Source: a virus
Virus record (IMG/VR): IMGVR_UViG_3300044822_000103
Location: 1-44,335 of that record
DNA length: 44,335 nt
Reading direction: 5' to 3' (one strand)
Shown: one piece after another, positions 24,250 to 31,447 of the stretch
Position numbering within the stretch: position 1 is the first letter of the stretch
How the letters are laid out: every line of letters begins with the position of its first letter
Notes under the pieces: model-generated
What the model was told of the DNA's origin: nothing
What the model saw: the letters and a program-made list of their open reading frames with translations, nothing else
Database searches by the model: none
Made by a program: the position numbers and the translations under genes

Positions 24250-24654
24250 CTACAGCTGCAAATACGCTTTGATGGCAAGCATCGCGGCGTGCCAGCCTTT
24301 GCAGATCGCGGTGGCGTAATCCTCCTGCACCAGCAAGAGGAATGTCTTTTGCTCCGCACTCACGACGCCTGCTTGGGTGCGCTTGAGTTCTAACCACAAT
24401 CCGCCCTTGCCGCCCTTCGGGATCGCGAGGAAGTAATCGAACACCCCGGGTTTGAATCCCGCTCGTTTCATCCGTGCCATCTGGATCGCGCGGTGTTTGT
24501 AGTCGCCGGCGAGCACCGCACCGTTCGCATTCATGATCAGCTTTTCGGCAAGCGGCTTGCCTTCCCACCGCTGCGCCCTCGCCCAGTCGATGAGCCATTC
24601 CGCCTCGTCTTTCTCGAGGGGCGGCGGGGGGGATTTGAGTTTGAAGACGGTCAT
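24250..24654 (-). CDS. VRR-NUC domain nuclease
   Basis: 134 aa. The PD-(D/E)XK-type VRR-NUC core is visible: GFKPGVFDYFLAIPKGGKGG, LWLELKRTQAGVVSAEQKTF, and GWHAAMLAIKAY. Active-site candidates are the Asp of VFDY and the ELK motif. Phage VRR-NUC proteins are structure-specific or accessory nucleases in replication and recombination. It lies directly after the RepA-like ATPase and its repeats. Confidence 0.9.
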   Translation of the reverse strand: MTVFKLKSPPPPLEKDEAEWLIDWARAQRWEGKPLAEKLIMNANGAVLAGDYKHRAIQMARMKRAGFKPGVFDYFLAIPKGGKGGLWLELKRTQAGVVSAEQKTFLLLVQEDYATAICKGWHAAMLAIKAYLQL

Positions 24655-24677
24655 CCGAGAGGGTCAGCGAGAGGGTT

Positions 24678-24798
24678 TGCACAAAGTGAAACGAGCGCAC
24701 AGTGTCTGTGCACACAGCCTCTCCTCCTTCGGAGAGAGAGAGGCTGTGCGCAGCACTTTGTGCACTTTGAGCGTCACTTTGTGCAGTCACTTTGTGCA
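24678..24798. repeat. Iteron-like repeats (TGCACAAAGTG) near replication gene
   Basis: CACTTTGTGCA occurs at 24754-24764, 24775-24785 and 24788-24798 in direct orientation. One copy is inverted at 24678-24688, and a half-copy sits at 24763-24769. The last two overlap the 3' end of the RepA-like gene. Such clusters next to a replication initiator or helicase are typical of phage or plasmid origins; they could also be regulator sites. Confidence 0.65.
24713..24748. repeat. Inverted repeat inside iteron-like region
   Basis: An 11-bp perfect inverted repeat (CACAGCCTCTC at 24713-24723, GAGAGGCTGTG at 24738-24748) with a further ctcc/ggag pair inside. A second hairpin, GCACAG-tgt-CTGTGC, lies at 24697-24711. 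No T run follows on the minus strand, so a cruciform or origin element is more likely than a terminator. Confidence 0.7.
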
Positions 24799-25910
24799 AA
24801 CACCACCCCGTACTTCTTGGCCCGGTTGGAGTAGTGGCCGACCACACCCCGCACGAGCTTGCCCTCGCCCATCAGGCGGTTGAGGGCGTCCGAGAGCTCG
24901 CGTTTGGTGTGATCCTGGTGCCAGCGCTTCGCGACGATCTGAGCGGGCAAGTAGTCGGGGCTGTTCTTGCGGTCGCTCGCTTGGATGCCGATGCCGTTGA
25001 GTTTCGAGAGCGCCGAGAGGATCACCGTCTCAGCACCTTCTTTGCGGATCGCTTCACCGATCCGACCGCTGATTCCTTGCGGCTCATCGGGCACCAGCAG
25101 ACCATCTTGGAAGCGCAACTTGCGCCAGTCCTTGCTGGAATAATTCGCCTTGCGTTTGGCGAGATAGAGTACTTCTGGTTCTTGTTCGTCCTCCTCTTCC
25201 TTCGGTTTCTGATCGGGGAGCGTGGGACCTAAATACCAACGCATCCGCATGGCATTCTCCCAAGCGCTCGAGCCTGAGAACTCACTCGCTTGGCCACGTG
25301 CAGGGTGCCCCATAAAAACGCACGCAAACGGCCGCTCAGTGATGAGACCACCGATACCGTTCGCGAACAGGGTTACTTGATGGCGGTCGTTTTCGTTGCC
25401 GCCGAACACTTGCGCGATGTTGTCCAAGACCAGGACGTCGGTGTGCAAATCCTCGACCTGCTCTTTCAACTCCTCGTGTAAGGTGGTGAAGAGCGGGGAT
25501 CCGTACGCGGTTCCCAAGAGCGTGTTATCAAACCCCATGCGCGGCACGATCGACAGCTGCTCGAGGTCAACGTACTCCAACCCAAAATACCGGTTGATGG
25601 CATGTTGTCGACGCCACACCTCGTGCTTGTCGTCCTCACAGAGCCACATGAGCACGTTCAAGGGGCGCACCTGAGGACCCAAAAAAGGCTTACCCGTCGC
25701 CAAGGCCGTGGCAATCGTCTGCCAGAGTGTCGTCTTACCGGAACCGCCGGCGCCGGCAATGAGGGTGGGCCACGGACCCAGCCAATCCTGAATCCACCAG
25801 GATCTTGGCGGTGGATCTCCCTGACACTCGCTCCAGCGGAGCGGCGGCGCGGCCTTGGTATCCAGGGGCGCGTCGATATGGGCGGCATGACCATTGGATT
25901 TAGCTAGCAC
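24774..25910 (-). CDS. RepA-like AAA ATPase / replicative helicase-type protein
   Basis: 378 aa. RecA-fold ATPase of the AAA_25/RepA type: Walker A AGAGGSGKTT (about 52-61), VLMWLCEDDKHEVWRR, Walker B TDVLVLDNIAQVFGG, and VFMGHPARG as a sensor-like segment. The C-terminal ~100 residues look like a winged-helix (LSDALNRLMGEGKLVRGVVG). It likely unwinds DNA at the phage origin or loads the host machinery. Iteron-like repeats lie at and after its 3' end. The start is ATG at 25910, overlapping the upstream gene by 11 bp. Confidence 0.88.
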   Translation of the reverse strand: MLAKSNGHAAHIDAPLDTKAAPPLRWSECQGDPPPRSWWIQDWLGPWPTLIAGAGGSGKTTLWQTIATALATGKPFLGPQVRPLNVLMWLCEDDKHEVWRRQHAINRYFGLEYVDLEQLSIVPRMGFDNTLLGTAYGSPLFTTLHEELKEQVEDLHTDVLVLDNIAQVFGGNENDRHQVTLFANGIGGLITERPFACVFMGHPARGQASEFSGSSAWENAMRMRWYLGPTLPDQKPKEEEDEQEPEVLYLAKRKANYSSKDWRKLRFQDGLLVPDEPQGISGRIGEAIRKEGAETVILSALSKLNGIGIQASDRKNSPDYLPAQIVAKRWHQDHTKRELSDALNRLMGEGKLVRGVVGHYSNRAKKYGVVFAQSDCTK

Positions 25911-26259
25911 GCTCGAGCCACTCGATCATGGCCGGGTAGTTATCGCAGTCATAGGTCACGGCCTGGACCATGCAGGCACATCGGCAAAAACAACGCGCAC
26001 GAGAGAATCTGACCCCGCGCTCACGCGCCGCCGCGTAAGCATTCCCCGCCTCCAAGCAGGTGTTAAACCAAAAGACGACATCGAGATCGGCGAGAAGATG
26101 GGAAGGCATCGGCGCTTTCCCCGGATGCTCGATGGTCAAGGCGCCGGTCCCGCGCAACGGCATCTGCGGATCATCGGTGACGATCACCAGGCGCGGGAAA
26201 CGTCCGCGGGTGCGCAGTTCTTCGAGTGCTTCCCAGGGCGATGAGCGCCGGGCGGACAT
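25900..26259 (-). CDS. Hypothetical protein before RepA-like gene
   Basis: 119 aa, ATG 26259 with AAGGGA upstream. It has a strand-helix start (RFPRLVIVTDDPQMPL), DVVFWFNTCLEAGNAYAAAR and a Cys-rich stretch (RARCFCRCACMVQ). No recognised family; a Rossmann-like small fold is possible. Co-transcribed with the replication ATPase. Confidence 0.68.
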   Translation of the reverse strand: MSARRSSPWEALEELRTRGRFPRLVIVTDDPQMPLRGTGALTIEHPGKAPMPSHLLADLDVVFWFNTCLEAGNAYAAARERGVRFSRARCFCRCACMVQAVTYDCDNYPAMIEWLERAS

Positions 26260-26285
26260 GGCGGATCCCTTGCCGGGTGAAGATG

Positions 26286-26507
26286 TTAAGTCGACGTCGA
26301 CGGAGACGGGTCTTGCGTTAACTTATGCGGGTGCGGATTAAGAAAAAAACCCTCCTCAAGCCCCAACGACTCACGCAAAGCTCGCTCCTCTCTGACCCAC
26401 TCAGGATCACTCTCCCGGACGAGCTCGGACCGAAACAAATTCTTCTCACGGGGCATGTCGGTGCGAAACCAATTCTTCTTGCGGGGGATGAGCGATTCGC
26501 GGGGCAT
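26286..26507 (-). CDS. Hypothetical early protein, charged
   Basis: 73 aa. Strong GAGGAG site 10 bases before ATG 26507. The N-terminus contains an internal near-repeat: MPRESLIPRKKNWFR and MPREKNLFRSELVR. The rest is acidic, then a Pro/Ser/Thr tail. Function unknown. It may be the first gene of the replication operon because the upstream sequence has a terminator-like hairpin. Confidence 0.65.
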   Translation of the reverse strand: MPRESLIPRKKNWFRTDMPREKNLFRSELVRESDPEWVREERALRESLGLEEGFFLNPHPHKLTQDPSPSTST

Positions 26508-26582
26508 GATCGATTCTCCTCAAAGGATTACAAAGTTCTGCGCAGCGCAAAGACCCCGCGCGTGGTGACGGTCATCAGGCGA

Positions 26583-26606
26583 AAATAAAAGGCCCGTCCG
26601 GCCCCG
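26583..26606 (-). terminator. Weak terminator-like hairpin after 26639 gene
   Basis: On the minus strand GGCC-GGACG-GGCC is followed by TTTTATTTT. The stem is only 4 bp of GC, so activity is uncertain. It lies between two minus-strand genes and close to the start of the plus-strand membrane gene. Confidence 0.4.
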
Positions 26607-26638
26607 TGTAAAATTCGAATTGCCTATTAATCCCAACC

Positions 26639-27187
26639 TCACACGGAGCGGACGGACGCATGCAATTGAAATCCGGGCTTCAGGTAAAACACTGGTGGCA
26701 CGCCCTGACCCTCTTTGGTTCGGCGGCGAGCATCGCGTTGATAGCGGCGCCAATCGATAAATTCTTCAAGGTCCCCGCACTCCTTGCGGGCCTGGGCCTC
26801 TTCCTGGTCGGAATCGGGGAGTGGATCAACCATCCCCTGCAGACGGGCTTGATGCGACCGAATGCAACGCTCCAGGGCGGCGGCGTAGTGGAGAGCTATC
26901 CACGTAACAGCTCGCCGGTAGGTTGGATCTTTACGATCGCGGGGTTGCTCTTGCTCCTGGTCGGTTTGGGCAAACTCGCCTGGCGCGCGTGAGACGAGCG
27001 GGACGAATTTCATGGTCCGTAAGAGCGGCGGGAGCGCGTCCAAATCCGGCGGCGCATAGGTCAGGGTGATCTGCACGAACTCACCGCGCGTCATGGTCAA
27101 GATGACCTGATGCGTGGCCGCGGGTAACCCCAACGCCTCGATGATCGCTTGTGCCTTCGGGCCGTCGAAATAGAACGCGCTCGTCAT
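26639..27187 (-). CDS. Hypothetical phage protein, 3' half antisense to membrane gene
   Basis: 182 aa from ATG 27187, preceded by GGAGGGAG. The first ~66 residues look like a real conserved phage protein (MTSAFYFDGPKAQAIIEALG, VILTMTRGEFVQITLTY). The charged remainder (from about residue 70) is encoded opposite the plus-strand membrane gene at 26660-26992. The frame stays open, but the biased composition there suggests the tail may be a by-product of the opposite gene. Confidence 0.55.
   Translation of the reverse strand: MTSAFYFDGPKAQAIIEALGLPAATHQVILTMTRGEFVQITLTYAPPDLDALPPLLRTMKFVPLVSRAPGEFAQTDQEQEQPRDRKDPTYRRAVTWIALHYAAALERCIRSHQARLQGMVDPLPDSDQEEAQARKECGDLEEFIDWRRYQRDARRRTKEGQGVPPVFYLKPGFQLHASVRSV
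26660..26992 (+). CDS. Small integral membrane protein (GEWINHP family-like)
   Basis: 110 aa. Two hydrophobic regions: GSAASIALIAAPIDKFFKVP into ALLAGLGLFLVGIGEWINHP, and VGWIFTIAGLLLLLVGLGKL. The GEWINHP phrase followed by a Pro/Asn-rich loop and a second span matches a group of small membrane proteins widespread in proteobacteria and their prophages. Function unknown. It is oriented away from the replication operon and antisense to 26639-27187, possibly a lysogenic-conversion gene. Confidence 0.72.
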   Translation: MQLKSGLQVKHWWHALTLFGSAASIALIAAPIDKFFKVPALLAGLGLFLVGIGEWINHPLQTGLMRPNATLQGGGVVESYPRNSSPVGWIFTIAGLLLLLVGLGKLAWRA

Positions 27188-27240
27188 GCCGCGCTCCCTC
27201 CGCAGGGCGAAATCCGGTTGGACCAAACTCGGTCTGGCGG

Positions 27241-27258
27241 TCCCGAATACGGTATAAT
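27241..27258 (+). promoter_or_regulatory. Operator-like site overlapping TATAAT
   Basis: TCCCGAATACGGTA (27241-27254) matches 11 of 14 bases of the palindrome TCCCGTATACGGGA and overlaps a consensus -10, TATAAT (27253-27258). The -10 is 7 bases from the ATG at 27266, so the transcript could be leaderless. No good -35 is visible. Confidence 0.6.
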
Positions 27259-27265
27259 TTTACCC

Positions 27266-27532
27266 ATGGCCGCCGACCTCGAAGACCCCAAACCGCGCCT
27301 GACCGTCGACTTGACGCAGGTCCTGGCCGATGTGCCGCAGCGGATCGCGCGCATCGAATCCGACGTCGAGCACATCAAGGGCGATATCGCCGAACTGAAA
27401 GGCGACGTGAAGGAGCTGCGCGGCGAGATCAGGGAAATTCGCGCCGATATGCGCTCGGACTTTCGCTGGCTCCTCGCGCTGCTGATTCCGTGCTTGGGCG
27501 CACTCCTCGCCAGGGCGTTCCACTGGCTCTGA
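27266..27532 (+). CDS. Coiled-coil protein with C-terminal membrane anchor
   Basis: 88 aa from ATG 27266. The middle is a heptad-rich helix (RIARIESDVEHIKGDIAEL, KGDVKELRGEIREIRADM) and the end is one span (WLLALLIPCLGALLARAFHW). It resembles XhlA/DUF1640-like small prophage proteins. It lies in the immunity region behind an operator-overlapped -10. It may be expressed in lysogens or at early induction. Function not established. Confidence 0.7.
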   Translation: MAADLEDPKPRLTVDLTQVLADVPQRIARIESDVEHIKGDIAELKGDVKELRGEIREIRADMRSDFRWLLALLIPCLGALLARAFHWL

Positions 27533-27603
27533 CCGAGCGTTGGCGCGAGCTGCTTGTGTGCGCTGCGATTGAGCCCGGCGCGTGAACATGTGCGCCCGCC
27601 CTT

Positions 27604-27617
27604 GCCCGTATTCGGGA
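27604..27617. promoter_or_regulatory. Operator-like palindrome
   Basis: GCCCGTATTCGGGA matches 12 of 14 bases of TCCCGTATACGGGA. It overlaps a possible plus-strand promoter (TTGCCC at 27602-27607, 17 bp, TAACAT at 27625-27630) and lies beyond the 3' end of the small HTH gene. Confidence 0.55.
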
Positions 27618-27663
27618 CAGTGGCTAACATCCGAATATGTTCAGCGCAGCACTCCATGGGCTC

Positions 27664-27894
27664 TCACGCGATTTCAATTTCGTCGTCGAGAAACTTGGTG
27701 AGTGCGGTACAAGTGGAAATTCGCGGATCGACCGTCTCGCCGTTGGCGATTTTCTTGATCGTGCCAAACGGAATCCCGTCGGGCTCGTCTTCCGTAACCG
27801 TTCCCTGCACGATGTACTGCCACCAGGACTTTTGGGTAAAGCCTTGGGGAATCGTGTTCAACCGCTCGCGCAGGGTCTCGAGGTCGATCTCCAT
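27664..27894 (-). CDS. Cro/CI-like small HTH regulator
   Basis: 76 aa from ATG 27894 (a longer in-frame start upstream would run over the operator). It has an HTH-like helix pair in GIPFGTIKKIANGETVDPRI, then STCTALTKFLDDEIEIA. Size fits a Cro-type DNA-binding protein. It is transcribed leftward from a promoter whose 17-bp spacer is the perfect operator palindrome, divergent from the second regulator at 27969. Confidence 0.72.
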   Translation of the reverse strand: MEIDLETLRERLNTIPQGFTQKSWWQYIVQGTVTEDEPDGIPFGTIKKIANGETVDPRISTCTALTKFLDDEIEIA

Positions 27895-27900
27895 AGGCGG

Positions 27901-27929
27901 AAGATAGTCCCGTATACGGGAATCTGCAA
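27901..27929 (-). promoter_or_regulatory. Leftward promoter with perfect operator in spacer
   Basis: On the minus strand: TTGCAG (-35), exactly 17 bp, TATCTT (-10). The spacer holds the perfect 14-bp palindrome TCCCGTATACGGGA (27908-27921). Binding there would block RNA polymerase, so it likely autoregulates the 76-aa regulator. Confidence 0.8.
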
Positions 27930-27968
27930 GCCCGTTGCCGAGATTATGTTTCCCCGAGTGGGCGGTTG

Positions 27969-28370
27969 ATGGCAAAGAAGTGGGCGCCGCCCGACCCGCG
28001 CTGGTGGAACATGCGGCAGGCCCTATCGACGAATCTCAAAAACGCGATGGACCATCACTATGAGGCCTACGGCAATCGGCCCGCTAAGCTAAATGAAGAC
28101 TCCGGCGTGAGTGATACCGTGATCCGGCGGCTCATTCACGATCCTCACGGGCTCAAGGAAAAATACTACTACCCGACCATCGAAACGCTCGCCAAATTGG
28201 CCGACGCGCTGCACGTAACCGTCGAATCTTTGCTGCACGATCCGAACGCCAAAACCCCTCCCGCGCAACCGAGTGGAGGCGGGAGCGGCGTGGAACCTGT
28301 ACACACCACGACCGCCGAAACCGAGGCTTCGCAAACTCCGAAGTCCCCGCTCATTCACGAGCCCGCCTAG
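27969..28370 (+). CDS. HTH (XRE-type) transcriptional regulator
   Basis: 133 aa from ATG 27969. An HTH core is visible: NRPAKLNEDSGVSDTVIRRL followed by TIETLAKLADALHVTVESLL, the XRE C-terminal helix pattern. The last ~45 residues are a Pro/Thr/Ser/Glu-rich tail without a LexA-type peptidase motif, so SOS cleavage is not obvious. Divergent from the small HTH gene across the operator. One of the pair is presumably the lysogeny repressor. Confidence 0.78.
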   Translation: MAKKWAPPDPRWWNMRQALSTNLKNAMDHHYEAYGNRPAKLNEDSGVSDTVIRRLIHDPHGLKEKYYYPTIETLAKLADALHVTVESLLHDPNAKTPPAQPSGGGSGVEPVHTTTAETEASQTPKSPLIHEPA

Positions 28371-28393
28371 GAAAAACCCTGATTTTTGCCTTC

Positions 28394-28409
28394 TGTCCGC
28401 TATCGGACA
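28394..28409. repeat. Inverted repeat TGTCCG-CTAT-CGGACA
   Basis: Perfect 6-bp arms around CTAT, between the XRE regulator and the rightward promoter. A second short palindrome, CCGCTAGCGG, lies at 28488-28497 and GCACA-AC-TGTGC near 28520-28531. Possible sites for another regulator or short hairpins. Confidence 0.5.
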
Positions 28410-28544
28410 TTGCGTTTGCCTTGCGTTCGGATTTATAACCCTCGGTCCGCGGCAAGGGATACCCGCTTTTCTTAGAGCGCTTGTCTCCCGCTAGCGGAGC
28501 AGCGCATTCCTTAATGGGCTGCACAACTGTGCGTTTCTTCACGG

Positions 28545-28587
28545 TCCCGTAAACGGGCTTGACTGGTCCCGCATACGGGACTATAGT
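28545..28587 (+). promoter_or_regulatory. Rightward early promoter with two operators
   Basis: TTGACT (28559-28564), 17 bp, TATAGT (28582-28587): near-consensus sigma70 promoter. The spacer contains TCCCGCATACGGGA (28567-28580), and a second operator, TCCCGTAAACGGG (28545-28557), sits upstream of the -35, centres 22 bp apart. It drives the rightward gene run starting at 28614. Confidence 0.85.
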
Positions 28588-28613
28588 GGCTCCACATTCA
28601 CTGCGGAGCCGCC

Positions 28614-28793
28614 ATGCCCCCCATCGATCATCTCGCCGCCTTCGCCGCCCAGCTCGCGCGGGCAAACGCTGAGGACCAGGCCCGTCTCGCCGACGCAGCC
28701 TTCGAGCACGAACCGAAACTCGACGTGTTCGCCGGTTCCCCGAAAGCCTACACGCTCGAGCAGGTCATTCCCGGCTATGGAATTGATCCGTGA
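28614..28793 (+). CDS. Small hypothetical early protein
   Basis: 59 aa, MPPIDHLAAFAAQLARANAE..., with GGAG nine bases upstream, and the first gene after the rightward promoter. Acidic helical N-terminus, then FAGSPKAYTLEQVIPGYGID. Its stop overlaps the GTG of the next gene. Cro-like timing but no HTH visible; function unknown. Confidence 0.7.
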   Translation: MPPIDHLAAFAAQLARANAEDQARLADAAFEHEPKLDVFAGSPKAYTLEQVIPGYGIDP

Positions 28794-29041
28794 GCCGTTC
28801 CAAACCCAAAGGCGCCGCTCTCGTTTTCGTGAGCCGCTCGCACAAGTTGTTGGGGGCCGGATTGCACGAAGCCTATATGGCGGGCTTGTTCAAAGCCGAG
28901 CGCGAGCAGTACCTGCTCGAGGCGCGGCGTGAGCGGGAACAGTCCGTGCGCTGCTACATCGTGCGCTGTGCGCGCGCGGCGCATCGGCAGTATCGCAAGC
29001 AGCTGGCCGAGGCGTTCAAGGCCAATTCTCTTCGTCACTAA
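28790..29041 (+). CDS. Small basic early protein
   Basis: 83 aa, GTG start overlapping the upstream stop (GTGA). Highly basic and helical: LLGAGLHEAYMAGLFKAERE, RREREQSVRCYIVRCARAAH. Possibly DNA- or RNA-binding. Lies just before the recombination genes. No family recognised. Confidence 0.7.
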   Translation: MSRSKPKGAALVFVSRSHKLLGAGLHEAYMAGLFKAEREQYLLEARREREQSVRCYIVRCARAAHRQYRKQLAEAFKANSLRH

Positions 29042-29051
29042 CTGAGGATCT

Positions 29052-29870
29052 ATGAGTACAGAAATCATTCCGGCCGACAGCCAGGTCGTCGTCCGTTCCG
29101 CCTCACCCTTCGATGGCAATGTCGCCGAATTCAAAGGCGCATTGGCCCGCCGCGGCGAGAACAGGAAATCCCTGATCGACTGGATTCGCGGGGCGCTCGT
29201 TGATGGCACCGACTTCGGCAAGATCCACACCAAGAAGAAATCCGAGTGCCCGCACCGCGGCCCGCCGACCTGCACGCCCGAGCTTGAGCCCTATCACTGG
29301 AGCAAGCCCACCCTGCGCAAAGCGGGCGCGGAGAAGATCTGCGGCATGTTGGGCGTGATACCGACCTTCCCGACCATCAAGGACTACGAGCAGGCGGCAC
29401 TCAACGGGGTTCCGGTCAACACGATCATTCTGCGCTGTCATCTCATGAGCGCGGATGGCACGGTGGTCGCCGATGGGATCGGCGCGCGCAGTGCCGAGCA
29501 AGACTACGGCGATTTGAACAAAGCCTTGAAGATGGCGTGCAAATCCGCCCACATCGACGCGACCTTGCGCATGGCGGGGCTCTCCGAGATCTTCACCCAG
29601 GACTTAGAGGATATGCCGCCCGAGAACGTGGGCGGTGAGTCTCAACCGGAACGTCGCCCCGCCGGCAAACCCGTCACCCAAGCCCCGCGATCCACCGGCG
29701 GCCGCGGCTTTGCGACCGAGAAACAGGTCTACCTCATCGAACGCCGGTTGAACGACGCCGGGGTGGAAGCACGCGATCTCTGCGAGCACTTCGACGTCGA
29801 ATCCTTGGTCAAGATTCCGTTTGCGAAGGTCAATGATGTGCTCGCTTGGATCGCTGAGGCGCACGCGTGA
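29052..29870 (+). CDS. Putative ssDNA annealing / recombination protein
   Basis: 272 aa. The central block KPTLRKAGAEKICGMLGVIP, then NKALKMACKSAHIDATLRMA and GLSEIFTQDLEDM, is the pattern of a phage family that regularly accompanies exonucleases and is thought to be Rad52-like. The C-terminus (FATEKQVYLIERRLNDAGVE) is a small helical domain. It likely works with the PD-(D/E)XK exonuclease encoded next, as an annealing partner in phage recombination. Assignment rests on context and pattern. Confidence 0.6.
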   Translation: MSTEIIPADSQVVVRSASPFDGNVAEFKGALARRGENRKSLIDWIRGALVDGTDFGKIHTKKKSECPHRGPPTCTPELEPYHWSKPTLRKAGAEKICGMLGVIPTFPTIKDYEQAALNGVPVNTIILRCHLMSADGTVVADGIGARSAEQDYGDLNKALKMACKSAHIDATLRMAGLSEIFTQDLEDMPPENVGGESQPERRPAGKPVTQAPRSTGGRGFATEKQVYLIERRLNDAGVEARDLCEHFDVESLVKIPFAKVNDVLAWIAEAHA

Positions 29871-30439
29871 TCTCAACCGCGCAATTGACCTTCGATGCGG
29901 CGAAACACGAGTATCGCTATGGCGGGCGCGTGGTCCCGAGCGTGACTCAGATCTTGGGGATGCTGAACGATTTCTCGAGCGTGCCGCCCGAAAAACTCGC
30001 GCGTGCCGCCGACTTCGGCCGCAACGTCCATGCGGCAATCGACTTGGATAACCAAGGCGCGCTCGATGAGGAGGCGCTCGACCCCGCGCTCCTGCCGTAC
30101 CTGAATCAGTGGCGCCGGTTTCTCGATGAGACCGGCTTCGTCGTGACCTCGAGCGAGCAGCGCATCTATCACAAGCGTCTGCACTACGCCGGAACCTTGG
30201 ACGTCGCCGGCGAGTGGCAGAACACCAGCTGGCTCCTTGATGTGAAAACGGGCTGGGTGCCGAAATCCGTGGGGCCGCAGCTGGCCGCCTATCAGCAAGC
30301 CTTGCCCACTCCCCCCAAAAGGCGGTTGTGCGTGCAGCTGACCGCTGACCGTTACAACTTGCACGAGTGCAAGGGGCCGACCGACTTCTCGATATTCCAA
30401 AGCTGTCTTAACGTTTTTAACTTCAAAGCGAGGAACTGA
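29867..30439 (+). CDS. PD-(D/E)XK exonuclease (RecB/Cas4-like)
   Basis: 190 aa. Nuclease motifs in order: GRNVHAAID (His55), HYAGTLDVAG (Asp112), WLLDVKTG (Asp125, Lys127) and GPQLAAYQQAL (Gln138). This is the PDDEXK_1 arrangement of phage exonucleases that resect DNA for annealing-type recombination. GTG start overlaps the previous gene by ATGA-like coupling; the stop overlaps the next ATG (TGATG). Confidence 0.9.
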   Translation: MISTAQLTFDAAKHEYRYGGRVVPSVTQILGMLNDFSSVPPEKLARAADFGRNVHAAIDLDNQGALDEEALDPALLPYLNQWRRFLDETGFVVTSSEQRIYHKRLHYAGTLDVAGEWQNTSWLLDVKTGWVPKSVGPQLAAYQQALPTPPKRRLCVQLTADRYNLHECKGPTDFSIFQSCLNVFNFKARN

Positions 30440-31218
30440 TGAATCTCGTGGAACTCAATATCCCGAAGCCCGATGATTCGGCGCGCACCGAAGCGATGAC
30501 GATGGTGGCGTATGCCAAAGACTTCACCATCGCGAGCTCGTCCGACTCAGTGAAGGCCCAAGAAGCCCGCGCCCGCATCGTCACCCGCGCAAAGGCGTTG
30601 AACGATGCGCGCATGACTCTCACGCGCCCGATCGATGCGGCGAAGAAAGTCATTATGGATTTCTTCGCGCCCACCATCGGGCAATTGGACGATGCCAAGG
30701 TGATTTTCGATCGCAAGATCATCGCCTGGGATACCGAACAGAACCGCATTCGCCAAGAAGCGCAGCGCAAAGAGGAGGAGAAAGCTGCAGCGGAACGAAG
30801 ACGCCTGCAGGCGATCGCGGATGCCGCCGCGCAGAAAGCCGCCGCCGAAGCCGCCGCCAAGCGTGAGGCTGCGGAGAAAGCCGCTGCAGAGGGACGCGCC
30901 GCCGAAGCCGCAAAGCTTCACGCCCAAGCCGCAAGCGTGGAGGAGCGCGGTTTGGCGAAGGTGGAGCAATTCGAGAGCCGTGCCGCAACCGTAGTCGCAC
31001 CCATCGTGCAAGCCGATACCGCGAAAGCCGCCGGTGTATCCATGCGCGATAACTGGTGCTTCGAGATCATCGACCCTTCCAAAGTCTCGGACAAATTCAA
31101 GATGCCCGATGAGAAGAAAATCGGTGCGCTGGTGAAATCCATGAAGGGCGATGCGGCAGCGATTGTCGGCGGGATCCGCGTCTATGCCGAGAAGATCCTC
31201 GCATCGAGGCGCGCATGA
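30439..31218 (+). CDS. Coiled-coil recombination-associated phage protein
   Basis: 259 aa. N-terminal globular part (TIASSSDSVKAQEARARIVT), a long Ala/Glu/Arg coiled coil (about 100-180, RRLQAIADAAAQKAAAEAAA) and a conserved C-terminal domain (VSMRDNWCFEIIDPSKVSDK, VGGIRVYAEK). This three-part protein is common next to phage exonucleases. Precise role unknown; it may hold recombination proteins together or bind DNA ends. Confidence 0.8.
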   Translation: MNLVELNIPKPDDSARTEAMTMVAYAKDFTIASSSDSVKAQEARARIVTRAKALNDARMTLTRPIDAAKKVIMDFFAPTIGQLDDAKVIFDRKIIAWDTEQNRIRQEAQRKEEEKAAAERRRLQAIADAAAQKAAAEAAAKREAAEKAAAEGRAAEAAKLHAQAASVEERGLAKVEQFESRAATVVAPIVQADTAKAAGVSMRDNWCFEIIDPSKVSDKFKMPDEKKIGALVKSMKGDAAAIVGGIRVYAEKILASRRA

Positions 31219-31442
31219 TCCGCGAACCCGTGACCTCGAGCCTCATCAAGTCCGTGGGCTATGCGGATGGGGAAATGCACGTCGAATTCAACAACGGCAA
31301 GGTGTTTGCGTACACCGGCCCGAAAGTCCCCGAGCACTACCAGGCGATGATGGCGGCGGAATCGATCGGCAAGTACTTTGGGGCAAATGTGCGGAAGTGT
31401 CCGCAAACCACCTGCAGGCCGCTCGAGCCCGCCGCCGCGTAG
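31215..31442 (+). CDS. KTSC domain protein
   Basis: 75 aa. Matches the KTSC pattern: TSSLIKSVGYADGEMHVEFN, KVFAYTGPKVPEHYQAM, AESIGKYFGANVRK. KTSC domains are short beta-rich modules related to the C-terminal part of lysyl-tRNA synthetases and are common in phage recombination loci. Function unknown. ATGA overlap with the coiled-coil gene. Confidence 0.88.
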   Translation: MIREPVTSSLIKSVGYADGEMHVEFNNGKVFAYTGPKVPEHYQAMMAAESIGKYFGANVRKCPQTTCRPLEPAAA

Positions 31443-31447
31443 AACCC

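Noticed and set aside
28351-28665. Minus-strand 104-codon frame over the rightward promoter
   Set aside because: It would cross the operators and promoter; Arg-rich; no ribosome-binding site; the plus-strand 59-aa gene fits better.
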